Shown: in pieces, positions 22,101 through 33,792 of the stretch
Position numbering within the stretch: position 1 is the first letter of the stretch
Layout of the letters: each line of letters begins with the position of its first letter
From: Apiotrichum sp. Y4204
Taxonomy: Eukaryota; Basidiomycota; Tremellomycetes; Trichosporonales; Trichosporonaceae
Direction: 5' to 3'
Assembly: GCA_025531455.1 (NCBI GenBank)
Contig: JAMYHL010000007.1
Coordinates: 496,001-560,000, forward strand
Length of the DNA stretch: 64,000 nucleotides
The notes under the pieces: model-generated
Databases searched by the model: none
The model's input: only the letters and a program-made list of their open reading frames with translations
What the model was told of the DNA's origin: nothing
Position numbers and translations under genes: made by a program

Positions 22101-23408
22101 GCCGGCGGGAACCAGGAAGGGGTTGGAGACGGTCGGCGACGGGTTGGCGCCAATGTCGACCTGGGTGGTGACGCTACCAGGGTTGCCAGAGTTCACGTTG
22201 GCGTCCGGCTTGGGCTGCTCAGCAGCAGGCGGGGAAGGCAGGGCCGGCGCCGGGGTAGTCGTAGGAGCAACAGGGGCCTCAGTGGTAGGAGCAGGGGTCG
22301 CGGGCGAGGTGGAAGACACGTAGGTGGGGTAGGCAGTAGGAGTGCCGTCCGCGCCGAGGTGAACAACATAGTCCCACGAGCCGTCAGCCTCCTGAGTGGG
22401 CTCGAGGACGAGCTCGAGGGTAACGGTCGGGAGGTACCTTCCGAGACCGCCAAGCCCGTTGTGGAGCATGGAGTTTACGTAGTCCTGGGCAATCTTCTCC
22501 ACCTCGTCTTCCACGGCGGGGTCGGTCGGCGAGGGAGAAGCGTCCTCGGTCTCGGTTGGCTCCTCAGTCTCGGCGGGGGCCTCAGAGGTCTCAGTGGGCG
22601 CCTCAGCGGTCTCGGTCGACTCCTCAGCAGACGAAGTCTCAGTAGGCGCCGGCTGGAAAGACGTGAACGAAATGGTCTCGAAAACACCAGCCTGCGAGGT
22701 TATCGACGCCTCGGCCTCGGGGTCGAGGTTGGGCGGCACAGGAATGGTGTTGTTCATGTTGTGGGCCGGGTACGACGGCTTGGGGATGCCATTTAGGGTG
22801 GAACTGGCCTCCGACTCGGGTGCGGCCTCGGTCTCGGTCGCCGACTCTGAGGGAATCGCGGAGGTCTCAGTTGCTGACTCGGAGGGAAGCGCAGAGGTCT
22901 CAGTCGCCGACTCCGAGGGAAGCGCAGAGGTCTCAGTAGCCGACTCCGAGGGAAGCGAGGTGACCGAGGGCTCAGTAGAGTTGGCCGGGAGGTCAGTCGC
23001 CGTCGGGGCCGTCGAGTTGTCAGTAGATTCGGGCACGGGAACAATGGTCGAAGTAATGTTGGCGGCCGGCTCCGTGTCGGTGGTTGTGGTGTTTGTCTCG
23101 GTGGACTCGGTCGAGTTGGCGACAGACTCCGGGTCTACGGTGATAGTCGCGTTCTGGACCGAGACGATGACAGTCGAGTTCTGGATCGACACCACGACCG
23201 GGGACTCCTCGGCAGCGCCAGCGCTGGTCGAGGAGGCCACAGGTTCAGCGACGGGGGAGGGCGTGTCCTCTGCCTCTCCTTTCACGCGGCGGTAGATCTT
23301 GCGGAAGTGAGGAGAGTACGGGCGGCGAGGGGACGGCGCGGCGACCACAGCCTGGGAGACCAGGAGGGTGCCGAGGACGATGGACGGGCCGGCCGAAGTG
23401 ACACGCAT
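19119..23408 (-). CDS. Secreted Ser/Thr/Pro/Glu-rich repeat protein with His-Gly tract
   Basis: A single open frame of 1429 residues from ATG at 23408; the frame stays open slightly upstream, but this Met begins a good signal peptide (about residues 1-24, cleavage near VVAA). The rest is mucin-like: tandem families such as PSESATETSAL, SETAAPTETNS, NWSEPAPTEDT, SVEPSAS and PSNTTELPSETAA, with many NST/NTT N-glycosylation sequons. Residues near 1301-1318 read GHGHGHGHGHSHGHGHHH, a likely metal-binding tract. A motif like PKPSYPPHF occurs three times, first at residues 28-35. The C terminus is acidic (EVWDEMWVEDDEIQPGDE) with no hydrophobic tail, so a GPI anchor is unlikely. Role unknown; a cell-surface or secreted glycoprotein is inferred. 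Confidence 0.85.
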   Translation of the reverse strand: MRVTSAGPSIVLGTLLVSQAVVAAPSPRRPYSPHFRKIYRRVKGEAEDTPSPVAEPVASSTSAGAAEESPVVVSIQNSTVIVSVQNATITVDPESVANSTESTETNTTTTDTEPAANITSTIVPVPESTDNSTAPTATDLPANSTEPSVTSLPSESATETSALPSESATETSALPSESATETSAIPSESATETEAAPESEASSTLNGIPKPSYPAHNMNNTIPVPPNLDPEAEASITSQAGVFETISFTSFQPAPTETSSAEESTETAEAPTETSEAPAETEEPTETEDASPSPTDPAVEDEVEKIAQDYVNSMLHNGLGGLGRYLPTVTLELVLEPTQEADGSWDYVVHLGADGTPTAYPTYVSSTSPATPAPTTEAPVAPTTTPAPALPSPPAAEQPKPDANVNSGNPGSVTTQVDIGANPSPTVSNPFLVPAGSANVIGEATTTQAPVPAPTTQTNPTHTIDAANPPPATTDNVQEPAPSVDNTEPAPTEDTNWSEPVPTEDTNWSEPAPTEDTNWSEPAPTETPAEEPAPTSDGVTEPLPTESNVAPEPTTTDDNFAPAPTTTDAPEDTPTTDNGDNTPAPTNTDNGSSSDINTPSPTESSSSDDSTAAPAPTDEASATEPLLPEVETGIPAQSDSETAPPAATSDIESAPSAEVAPTPEVTSETPSAAEAVPTTEAVPSAEVASTSAAPTETNSSETAIPTETDASETAAPTETNSSETAAPTETDAAETAPPTETHSSETAAPTETGSSETAAPTATNSSEVPTSATDIQTAVPESTVSVPAVPKPSYPPHFIVSPSAENSVVPSETSTEPSPESTSSTEPSTTAEESSTSASVEPTPTASSEPSGSLSDITSTTSTSIETSVTDLPTAAPSSTTEAPIESSTSAEPSATSSAEPSPTESAPVESTTSVEPSPSAESSASAEPSATVEPSPSASAEPSVSVEPSPSASAEPSAEPSVSAEPSASAEPSASVEPSASVEPSATVEPSATAEPSSSVEPSTTAEPSSSAESSATAEPTEVPAPSNSTEVPSATSNSTELPSATAAPSNGTETALPTNTTSIASSTEAPLPSETASASSSAPIVSETAAPSNSTEAPVPSSTVAPSNTTELPSETAAPSNTTEIPLPSETAAPSNTTEVPSPSETAAPSNTSVPVPSETSSLPGNSTSALPSATESAAESSSVAPSPTSSVEENENGIATEYLTQWTTVNETRTSTVWASSTPAPSPSVTESPSSSDIPSSSATESSKPSVSASSSAIESASQSSAEPSATVAPSSSEASPSPSLSITVSLPDNNGLWGEGHGHGHGHGHSHGHGHHHSSSESESESAEPTTTTSSEATSSSDWQTSSWTSSSTAQPTMTSSSPQPAGSTSDWQPTATGTSPASTSAFPTTAAPEPSTTEICDGEEVWDEMWVEDDEIQPGDEIVE
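19437..19506 (-). repeat. His-Gly coding repeat
   Basis: CAC/CAT-GGA/GGC codon repeats inside the large secreted protein encode alternating His and Gly, then HHH followed by a Ser/Glu run. Confidence 0.85.
20390..20690 (-). repeat. 18-nt tandem coding repeat (SxEPSA)
   Basis: About 15 near-identical six-codon units encode SAEPSA/SVEPSA/TVEPSA variants in the large secreted protein. Such arrays often vary in copy number between strains. Confidence 0.8.
21838..21950 (-). repeat. 36-nt tandem coding repeat (NWSEPxPTEDT)
   Basis: Three copies of a 12-codon unit, nearly identical at the DNA level, lie in the large secreted protein. This suggests recent duplication. Confidence 0.8.
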
Positions 23409-25806
23409 GGCTGTTACTGTGGCTGCTGGGGCAGGGCCACTGCTGTTTTCACGGAAATCAGGCGGTGTTGAAAGGGCTGTTTTTGTTTGCTGCGCTGCAA
23501 GCAAATCTAAACAACAGGGATAACTGGGGTGGAGAGATGCGGGCGATGGCCACCAGGGCGTACTGCGTCAAGCAGTAAGAAGAGGATGCGGCTCGACTAG
23601 CGAGTGCTGGGGGATGGAGATGGAGAATAAAGTGGTGGTGATGGAAGGGGAGATTGGAGAAAGAAAGAAGAAAAGAGGAGAGGAGGGGGGAATGGGTATG
23701 GATGGTTTAAGAATCCAGCGCTGTCGAGTTTACGTTTGGGTGCCGTTTGCTCGGTCTCCTGGGCCACCTGGGCATGCTGCCCTCTGCAGGAGTCGCGCTA
23801 CTCTTTCAGCTCGAGAACACAGGCAGTATCCCCGAGGATGCATGACATTCTGTCTCTCGACATTTCTCGGCACGACGCGCTCGCGCCCGCCATCATCCCA
23901 TGGTCCATCGCACACAGCCGCCCCTTGTGCTTAATCTATTCCTCTGGTCTTCTGCGCCTGACGTGAGCCAATTCTTCTGATCTTCTGCGCACAGGTCTCA
24001 CCGCTCGTGCGCGCTCCACGGGGAAGCACGCGCCAATGGCTTCAATTGCGCAGGGATCAAGGTTTGCTCTTGCGCTCGCCGACCCTGGCTCGCTAATGTG
24101 GGATGGGCACACCAGTCACCCAGAAGCCGCAGTGGCCCGCAGTAGCTGCAGTAACCGCAGTTAGCGTCCCACCTGCACACTTGATGCCCATTGGGATGCT
24201 TCGGAGGACCCTCGGGAGGCCAGCTAGTGCGACCAAGAGGACGCCTAGGCTTGCCTGATGAGCGCCTCGCTGCCAGCCTTCGCCGATGAATCCTCCTTGG
24301 CCCTTGGCTTCCATAGTGGCACCCTTCTCGGGCCAGGTGGTCCTGGATTCTGCACGTCCGCTGGATCCGGTCTCTCGTGTTATTACGGCTGCAGGTAGCC
24401 TGAATCCTGTGCATCACTCTGTGCTCTACGTAGAAGGAGCACTCCAGCCGCCTTCCAGCATTCCGACGCTGCATGCTCCTGATTCCAACCCTTGTTGTGT
24501 TGTGCCTACAGCTCCATGCGTGACCGCCGAACGGCCACTTGTTGGCCACTTGGCACAACACACTCGGCACAACACACAGTGTGTACAGTAATACTTCAGG
24601 GATCTACTGCCCGCCGTGCACGCAAGGAAAGGAGAATAAAACCGAGGATCAAACGAGGTCCGGGCGTGCAGATTCGTCCGAGAGATGGATCACGAGAGAT
24701 CGCGAGAGATTTCTTCTGTCGGGCATTACGACTGACGGAGAGTCTGAAGGTGTGCGTGCGACGGGCGCCAGTGTATGGCATGTCGCCTCAGGTCATCGTG
24801 CCAGAAAACCTTGTCCGTCTCTGGGGTCGCGCGAGATGGCCCGCGAGTTGGAAGACACCCTTCGACGAGACGCAGAACCCCGATCGCGACTTGCTCGCCT
24901 CCCCCTCGTCCATCGCAGCTTTCTCCAGCTTTACGCCGCCAAATCTTGGCTAAGGGCGGTCTGTGTCCGCCTGTGGACGCACTCGAAGGCCGGACCGTGG
25001 CGCAGAAAGCACGCACAAACGGACAACATTGGAATCGGGGGTGGGGTCCAGGAATATGGAGCGCGGAGATGGCTGGTAAGACTGGCGTCAAAAGGGTTGT
25101 TTTGTTCCTTGAAATCAATGACCATCCCACAGGCACGGGCAGCACCCGGGAGGGGAAGAAAAATCATTCGCGTCCCAGGTCCCCATGAGGTCCCGAGTGA
25201 CGCACCACGTACGCGGGACCAATTGGGCGCAAAATGGGCTGGATGCTCTTTTTCTTTCGTGTTTTCTTGTTGTTGTCTTTGCCTATTCATTCGCCAGCCG
25301 CCCTCCCTGGCTGGCATTTTCTGCGCCTTGGCGGTGGCCAGATCCGGGCACTACTGCGCCGCGGAGTGATATTCGTACTCGGAGCCTCACACTTGCTCGG
25401 AGACCGACGAAGAGCGAGGAGCACAAACCTGGTGCGGACAGAGCTTCATCAAGTACAGTACAGCAATGTCCGCCCGTTGTTGGGATCCTTGTTGGTGCAT
25501 ACCTAATAGCTCTGATCTGACACAAGTAGGCGATGGCAGGCACGGCGCGCCTTCCTGGCAAGAATAATCATTTGTTATCAGACTTGGCAGATCTCAAAAA
25601 AATGACATGTACTTGAACAGGAAAAAAGACTAGGTTATACGTAATACACCCCTCCCTACAGCCTGATATTTTTCCGGCTTTTTCCTGCTCATCGCTTCTC
25701 TGTGTATCAGGCTCATCAAAGTCCGAAGGGGACGATCCTTCGCTCGACAAAGTCACTCGACATCACCCAAAAGTCCGAGTTGACCACCACAAACCTCACA
25801 ACAACG
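23409..25806. other. 2.4-kb intergenic region
   Basis: No gene was recognised. It contains the promoter of the secreted-protein gene (purine-rich near 23610-23690) and the leader of mL58. A 276-codon plus-strand frame at 24539-25369 has poor codon bias and no domain, and is not called. A small array of GCAGT words is at 24126-24165. Confidence 0.45.
24126..24165. repeat. Short imperfect GCAGT repeat
   Basis: Four copies of (C/T)GCAGT(A/G/T) occur at about 10-nt spacing. Confidence 0.6.
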
Positions 25807-26690
25807 ATGGCGACCCGCCCACTGATCCCGCGCCTCAGCCTCTCGCTCACCAGGAGCGTGGTGCACCACGCGCGCCCGCCGCGCGTCCCGGCCTTCCGCG
25901 ATCCGCACGCTGCGCCCGCTGCGCCGCGCCCGACCGAGGGAACGGCCGTCACGCACCCCGCCGCGCTCGGCGATGTGCCTGCACCGAGCACGTCGTCCGT
26001 GCCGCTCGAGGGCACAAACTACACGTTCCACCACTCGCCGCCGCCCACGGCCCCGAGCTACACGACGGGCACTGTCCCCGAGTTCCTGCGCTGGACTGCT
26101 GGCGAGCAGGTCCACCTCACCGGCGAGCAGGCCGCCCCGCTCCGTCGTCCGACGCGCGACCTTTCGCCCCTTCCGGAATGGAGCCAGGAGATGAAGAATA
26201 AGATTATCGAGATGCGCGCTATTGGGCGTTCGAGGAGCGAGATCGCCAAGGAGTGAGTTTGGGATCTCGAAAGAGGAAGTGGAGGTGGAAAGCTGCCTGT
26301 GGATGTGGTGACCGGCGAGGGAAGGAGGCTAGTTGTGTGCTGAATGGCCTCCGGGGCTGTTTTATCTCAGCGTCTGGATGCTGTCCGAGGACAATAGACA
26401 GAGCACTGCACAGAATATGACGAGAGAGAGAGAGAGATAAGAACCACGAAGGCCCACACCTCGGCAAGCGATCCTTTCCTTCCCCTCTCTTCCCTATCCT
26501 TCCTCAGGCAGCGCTAACACGCAGGCTCAACATCCCGCGCGAGGAGTACCACCGGATCTCGAAGCTCGCGCCGCTCTCGAAGGCGCAGGCCGCCGACATT
26601 GCCGCCAAGCTGGAGCTGCAGAAGTCGAGCTGGGGCGAGCGCAAGTCGCTCGCGCGTGCGATCCGCGAGCGCCGCAAGCGGTTCTGGTAG
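25807..26690 (+). CDS. MRPL20: Mitochondrial large-subunit ribosomal protein mL58 (MRPL20 family)
   Basis: Two exons, 25807-26252 and 26525-26690 (TAG), give 203 residues; the intron is 272 nt and holds a GA microsatellite. The N terminus is Arg-rich, fitting import into mitochondria. The conserved part runs across the junction: MKNKIIEMRAIGRSRSEIAK, then LNIPREEYHRISKLAPLSK, ending with a basic RERRKRFW. This pattern of a helix-turn-like segment, a 'NI...I...AP' stretch and an aromatic basic C terminus matches the fungal MRP-L20/mL58 family of the mitochondrial 54S subunit. The match is from recalled family features, not a search. Confidence 0.8.
26422..26437. repeat. (GA)8 microsatellite in mL58 intron
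   Basis: Eight GA units lie within the 272-nt intron of the mL58 gene. Confidence 0.85.
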
Positions 26691-26793
26691 GGGGACGGTT
26701 GTTAGTTCATGGCATATGCACGGATCAATACACAGCTTCATATCTACAGTGTACTGGTGCAATTACGGATCCCAGAAGGTCATATTGTAGTGT

Positions 26794-27970
26794 CTAGCGG
26801 CGGTCGTACCGCCTGTCCCGGTCATCCCTCTCACGACGCTCATCCCTGCCGTAGTCCCTCCGGTCATCGCCCCGAGACCCGCACCTGTCACTAATACGGT
26901 CGTCGCGGGGATCACGGTCGCGGCGGTCGTCTCGCCGGCGAGAGTCGCGCTCGCGGGAATCGCGTGCTTCACGAGAGTCACGGTCGCGAATGTCGCGACG
27001 ACCTTCGCTGCGGTCGTCCCTGTCACCCCGCCTGTGCTGCCGGTCGTCTGGGCGGCGAGGGTCATCAACCGGCCGGCGCTCCCCGCGCCTCGCCTCGTGA
27101 TCACGGTCATCACGGCGTGACTCCTTCTCGCGAGTCCGCTCGCGGTCATCGGGACGTTTCTCGGGGCTGCGGTTCCGTTCTCCATCCCTGTCGCGCTCCT
27201 TCCTATCCCGGCTATCGCGGCCGCGATCCTTTTCCTTCTCCTTCTCCCGTCCGCTCCCCTCGCGCATCGCACGCCGCTCAGCTCGTTCCGCGCGAATACG
27301 GTCGCGTTCCGCTTTACGCGCCTTCTTCGCGGCCGCCTTCTCCTCGTCTTTCTCGCTCTTGCGCTTCTTGGCGCGGATAAACGCCGTCATTGGGTCGTCA
27401 GAGTCCAGCCCGTCCGATTTCTCAGAATCAGTATCCGACTCGTCTCCCGAATCTGCCGTCAGCGCCGCTACATCCCGGAACGTACCCTCGATCGGCTTCG
27501 GGCGCGCATTGTACGTCGGCTGCTCGGGTTCCTCGTACTCGCCCTCCTCGTTACGCTTCCCGGGCTGGCGGTACTCCCGTACGTGGTCGACGCGGAGTGT
27601 CCGTCCCAAAACCTGCGCGCCATTCATGTTGTCGACAGCGAGCACGGTGCTCCGCTGGTCCTCGTACATGAGGAATCCAAAGCCGCGGGTCTTGCCCGTC
27701 TCCTTATCGCGCGGCAGGGAAACGTCCGCAATCTCGCCCCACTGCGAGAATACCGTCAGGACGTCGCCCTCCGTCATCTCGAAATGCAGCCCGCCGACGA
27801 AGATGTATGCCGAGTCTGCGGTCAGAAGCGAAGGAGGAAGTGGACGTACCCCGGAACTCATCGTGCCACGAGCCCTTTACGCCGAGCTCGAGCTCGCGCT
27901 GGTTGATCTTGTTGATCTCCCGGATCGAGCTGGGGTAAGCTTGAATCGACGGAGAGAAAGCTTACTTCAT
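26794..27970 (-). CDS. IST3: IST3/RBMX2-type RRM splicing factor with RD-rich tail
   Basis: Three exons: 27970-27966 (5 nt, ATGAA), 27929-27850 and 27815-26794 (TAG), 368 residues. The spliced N terminus [18 protein letters not shown] and [19 protein letters not shown] matches the family exactly in layout. The RRM (about residues 32-112) shows RNP2 YIFVGG and RNP1 RGFGFLMY, then [13 protein letters not shown] and [12 protein letters not shown]3 (Snu17) is the core of the RES complex in the activated spliceosome. The last 200 residues are an Arg/Asp/Ser-rich charged tail (RDRD, RRDDR repeats), much longer than in budding yeast and more like animal RBMX2. The 5-nt first exon is required for the family start. 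Confidence 0.93.
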
Positions 27971-28264
27971 GGTTTTGTTGTTTGAGGAGAAGCAGAAGGA
28001 GTGAAATGTTGGTCTCACTATAGTCATTTGTTGTCGCGCCGCCGAGGAGTGTTCTGGGTCGTCATTGAACGGAAGCAATTTTTGGTGGCGAACTGATTTC
28101 TGTCAATCCGACACCCAGACCATCACTGACCTATGATCTATGATTGTGATGCACTCGGCGTGCTCTGCTTGCACCGCGATCGCAACAGTGCACTCTTCCA
28201 GACCCGTGAACCCATATCCCATGAGCTGTATGATTGCATGCTATGTACAGAAATCCGTCGTGTC

Positions 28265-29671
28265 CTACTTGCCCTTGACCAGCTTGGTCGCCGCGGCCAC
28301 CTTCTCGGCGAGCGGGGTGTTGGCGAGGTATCCGTGGTTCGCGGGGTTGGTGTAGTACTCTGTCCAGTGTCAGAACAATAAGTCAATAAGAGGGATAAAG
28401 AACAGATAGCGAAAGAAGTACTTCATCTGTTAGCGCAGGACACTCACCGAGGTCAGTCCTGCGCGTGGGCTGGGCCATGCGGACCTCGCGCCCGATGAAC
28501 TTCTCAGGGAAGATCTCCTGGCGGAGGGAGAGGTTGTTGTGGTAGACGGCAGTCACTTTTCCTCCGGCGGCGATGACGGCGTCGGCGGCCGACTTGGAGA
28601 AACGGGAGAGCTCGAGGTTGAGCGGGGGGAGGGGGAGGTCGGGGTCGACGGGGCCGAGGAGCTTGATGCCCGCCTGCTTGCCGAGGCCGTGGACGGCGTT
28701 TGAGCGGACAATGGCACCAACAGTGATCGGCATGCTGGGGTCGAGGCGCTCGTCGGCGATCCACTGCTGCAAACGTTTCAGCGGGAGCGGGGCGTATGTC
28801 CGGCGCGTAAAGTTGAGGAAACCGCGCTTCGGGAAGAGGCGCATAATCGGTGTCTGGCCACCCGCGAATCCCGGCGTCGGCTTGCCGTTGCCCGACCGCG
28901 CAAGCTGACCCTTGTGACCACGACCGGCGGTTCCGCCCTTGCCGGATCCCTGGCCACGACCGCGACGGGTGTTCTGGGTGTCAGCTTGTGAAGAGGTGGC
29001 GCGATGACGTGAAACAGGCAGTTCCTCGGGATAAGAAGGAATTGAACGAGCGAGTCAACCGGAAAACAAGAGATACTCTTCAGCTTCCGCTCCCAATGCC
29101 ACTGTGAGCAGCAAGCGCATTTCCCTCAGTTATTGAGGCGTGGTAGCATCCCGTTGTAAAAGATCGAACGGATGAGTAGATAACGCCCCGAAGACCAGCC
29201 GTTCGGTTCCTCACGCAAGACGAAGAAGCGACAACAATTTCCCAGTAAGCGAGCACAGATGTTCAAAGACCATGAGCTCCGCTTTGAATGCCTTTAGCGG
29301 TCTCCTTCCCTCGGGTTCATGAGACGACGCGCCCAGCCGCACTGTTCGAGATGTACAGCTCGGCGTGCTCTGCTTGTCCCCTCCGGAATGCCGTCCTCTC
29401 CTCCTCATGTCCTCCCACGGCGCTGATGCTCGCTCTTTGCCGCGCGCTTCCAAGTTGCAAGGTCCGATATCCGACTCTTGAGGCTCTTCGTAGCGCGGTT
29501 TCGAGTTGCGAGGTCCGATACCCGATTCTTAAGACAACTTACCGTCTTCGTCGAGCCCTTGGCGGGACCAATGTTCGCAAGATGCACAACGGAACGGCTA
29601 GATCCCGCAAAAATGCTGGGCATGCGCGCGGCCGAGGCCCCCAGGACCGTCGAGATCGCCGAGAAGAACAT
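28265..29671 (-). CDS. MRPL10: Mitochondrial ribosomal protein uL15m
   Basis: Three exons: 29671-29543, 28973-28448 and 28359-28265 (TAG), 249 residues. It is the L15 of the mitochondrial large subunit. The protein shows LANIGPAKGS, then the L15 loop RRGRGQGSGKGGTAGRGHKG, GFAGGQTPIMRLFPKRGF, and a C-terminal extension ending ATKLVKGK. The N terminus (MFFSAISTVLGASAARMPSI) fits an import signal; Met17 (29623) is an alternative start. Intron 1 is 569 nt, long for this window, and begins with two 51-nt direct repeats that stay open in frame. An additional small exon within it cannot be excluded. Confidence 0.88.
29435..29536 (-). repeat. 51-nt tandem duplication in uL15m intron 1
   Basis: Copies at 29435-29485 and 29486-29536 are about 80 percent alike by eye. 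In the frame read through from exon 1 they would encode two 17-residue units, LKNRVSDLATRNRATKS and LKSRISDLATWKRAAKS, followed by a stop. Confidence 0.75.
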
Positions 29672-30079
29672 CGCGGCGAGAGTGTGGTGTGGGTGGTGAA
29701 TGCGGAGTGATTTGGATATCGCGATATCTAGATCGGTCTGTTGCTCAATTGTCGTTTCTTTCATCTTTCAGGCTGGTCTTCCGACTTTTGTCGATCCAAC
29801 AAAGATGGACTTGAGTCAGTTACATAAACCCACGCGATAAAGGCCCTTGATAATCTCCGCTATGAAATTACCACACTCAACTACACGTCATAATAAGGGG
29901 GAATTGATCTGGCAGATTACAATTTGTGCTTTGCTCGCGACTCGAGACTGGCTGCTCGCCGTCGCTGTGCCTTTTTCGGCTGCACCGTTGTGACTCGATA
30001 CCACCTGGGCCTGCCTCCCTTATCTTCAACACTCCCCCACCCTTTCTTTCCAAACCCCTTTATCTCTCCCAACAACTGT
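29672..30079. promoter_or_regulatory. Divergent promoter between uL15m and lysyl-tRNA synthetase
   Basis: This 408-nt interval separates two genes whose products both serve mitochondrial translation. The half next to LysRS is pyrimidine-rich (30015-30075). No factor site is recognised with confidence. Confidence 0.5.
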
Positions 30080-32196
<2,117 letters not shown>

Positions 32197-32602
32197 ATTT
32201 AGAGACAGTGCCGACACAGACACAAAAACGCAAGATTGCACCCATGCGGTGCGTCTGCGAGCATAATCTAGTAGAGTCGCATGCAGATTGACGATCCCAT
32301 ATCTACTGCTGGGACACGGAACAGGAGCTGGAGATAACGATCAATGTCGACATCCTGTGGGAGCTGTTGTGGGTTGATTGGAAAGTTGTTATCAAATCGC
32401 GCGTGAATGGCGCGTGCTGAACACATTCAATCGGTGCCACTAATCACTCCACATTCCTCCGTCCGACGAGGACAAACGTCATCTGCCAGGCTGTCAGGCG
32501 CTGTCTCAGCACCATTTCTTTACATCCATCGATCCATCGATCACTCCCATTCTTACAACACACACTCACTCACATCCTCCTTAGCACTCACTCATACCCA
32601 CA
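32197..32602. other. Intergenic region, LysRS 3' flank and J-protein promoter
   Basis: About 400 nt, pyrimidine-rich close to the next gene (32515-32595), with no coding signature. Confidence 0.5.
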
Positions 32603-33792
32603 ATGTCCAACGACGACGACCTGTACGCCGTCCTCAAGGTCGACGCGCGCGCGTCCACGAGTCAGAGTGGGTATACTACAACGGAAAGGCTGTCGCCACC
32701 CAGTGTCTTCATGCTCGAGTAGATAGGTGCACTGATAAGGCGCTCCACCCTCTCCACCCGCGTACTCACGACCCTCTTTACTTTTGTTCTCTCTCGCGAA
32801 GCTCGTCACTGACAACAGTTCGCAAAGCGTACCTTCTCCTAGCACGCGAGAATCATCCTGATAAGGGTGCTGAGACCGCATCGTTCCAGACTCTACTCCG
32901 TGAGTATACTCACCATGCCAATTGTGCAGCCCCCTCTCCGTTTCAGAGAATGCAAATGCCACACATATCGTGCGCTGGACTGTGAGAGTGGGAAACAGTG
33001 GGCCCACTTCATTTGGAGTTGCCCCTGGGCGTGGCCGGCAATTGTCCAACCAGTGTAGCCGAATGGCTTGCTGAATTTTGAGAAGCCGTATCAGTATGCT
33101 GACGACAGATGCATACGAGGTCCTCTCTGACCCTGCGCGGCGCGCAGCGTATGATGCCGAGCTAGCAGCTCGTCGCCGGCGCGATGCGGCGCCGTACAGG
33201 GACTTTGAGCCGTTTGACTTTTCCCCCATGCCGGGCTTTGGCGGATTCCCATCGTTCCCGTCGTTTGGTTTCCCAGGCTTCCAGTCGTACTCCGGAATGG
33301 ACCGTATGGACCCGTTCGGCGGCTTCGGCGGCGGCTTTGGTGGCCAGGGCCGCGGTGGATTCGGTCCGTTCGGTGCCGGCTTCCCCTTTATGGGCGGCAG
33401 CATGTTCGGCCCTGGCTCCCCGGCCAACGATCCGTTTGGCAACGACCAGTTCTTCTCGGACCCTTTCTTCTCCAGCCGCTCGCGCTCGCGCCGCCATGTC
33501 GATCCGTTTGAAGCGTTCTTCGCCGATGCCGCGGGCTACACTACCGAGGAGGTGCGGCCGGCAGACGCGGGGCCGGGCGATGCGGTAACGGCTCCAACGG
33601 GGAAGAATGAGGCAATCGAGCGTAGGATGGATGACGTGAGTGGACATTGTTTCATCTTTTCTGCCCACTAACACGCAGCAGACATCCAACCCAATGAACA
33701 AAAGGGAGTATGTGATCCGCGACGCGAACGGCAACCCCTGCGGATGGGGCTACACTGCGTCGTGGAGCTCGAGTTCGAGCTCGAAGAACTAA
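32603..33792 (+). CDS. J-domain (DnaJ/Hsp40) co-chaperone with G/F-rich region
   Basis: Four exons: 32603-32666, 32819-32899, 33109-33635 and 33682-33792 (TAA), 260 residues. J proteins stimulate Hsp70 ATPase. The J domain spans the first three exons: DDLYAVLKVDARAS, IRKAYLLLARENHPDKG with the essential HPD, and HAYEVLSDPARRAAYDAEL. A Phe/Gly-rich segment follows (GFGGFPSFPSFGFPGF, GGFGGGFGGQGRGGFGPFGA), then a Ser/Arg patch and the end CGWGYTASWSSSSSSKN. There is no zinc-finger domain and no C-terminal substrate domain, so it is a small class B or DNAJB6-like protein. Intron 1 (152 nt) and intron 2 (209 nt) are longer than average. Intron 3 ends in CAGCAG. Confidence 0.88.

Noticed and set aside
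24539..25369. 276-codon plus-strand frame
   Set aside because: Codon use is unlike the real genes, there is no domain, and the hydrophobic end is a by-product of a T-rich tract.
26400..26524. Separate gene in the mL58 intron
   Set aside because: The GA tract and T-rich sequence are intronic; the exons on both sides join in phase to a complete mL58.
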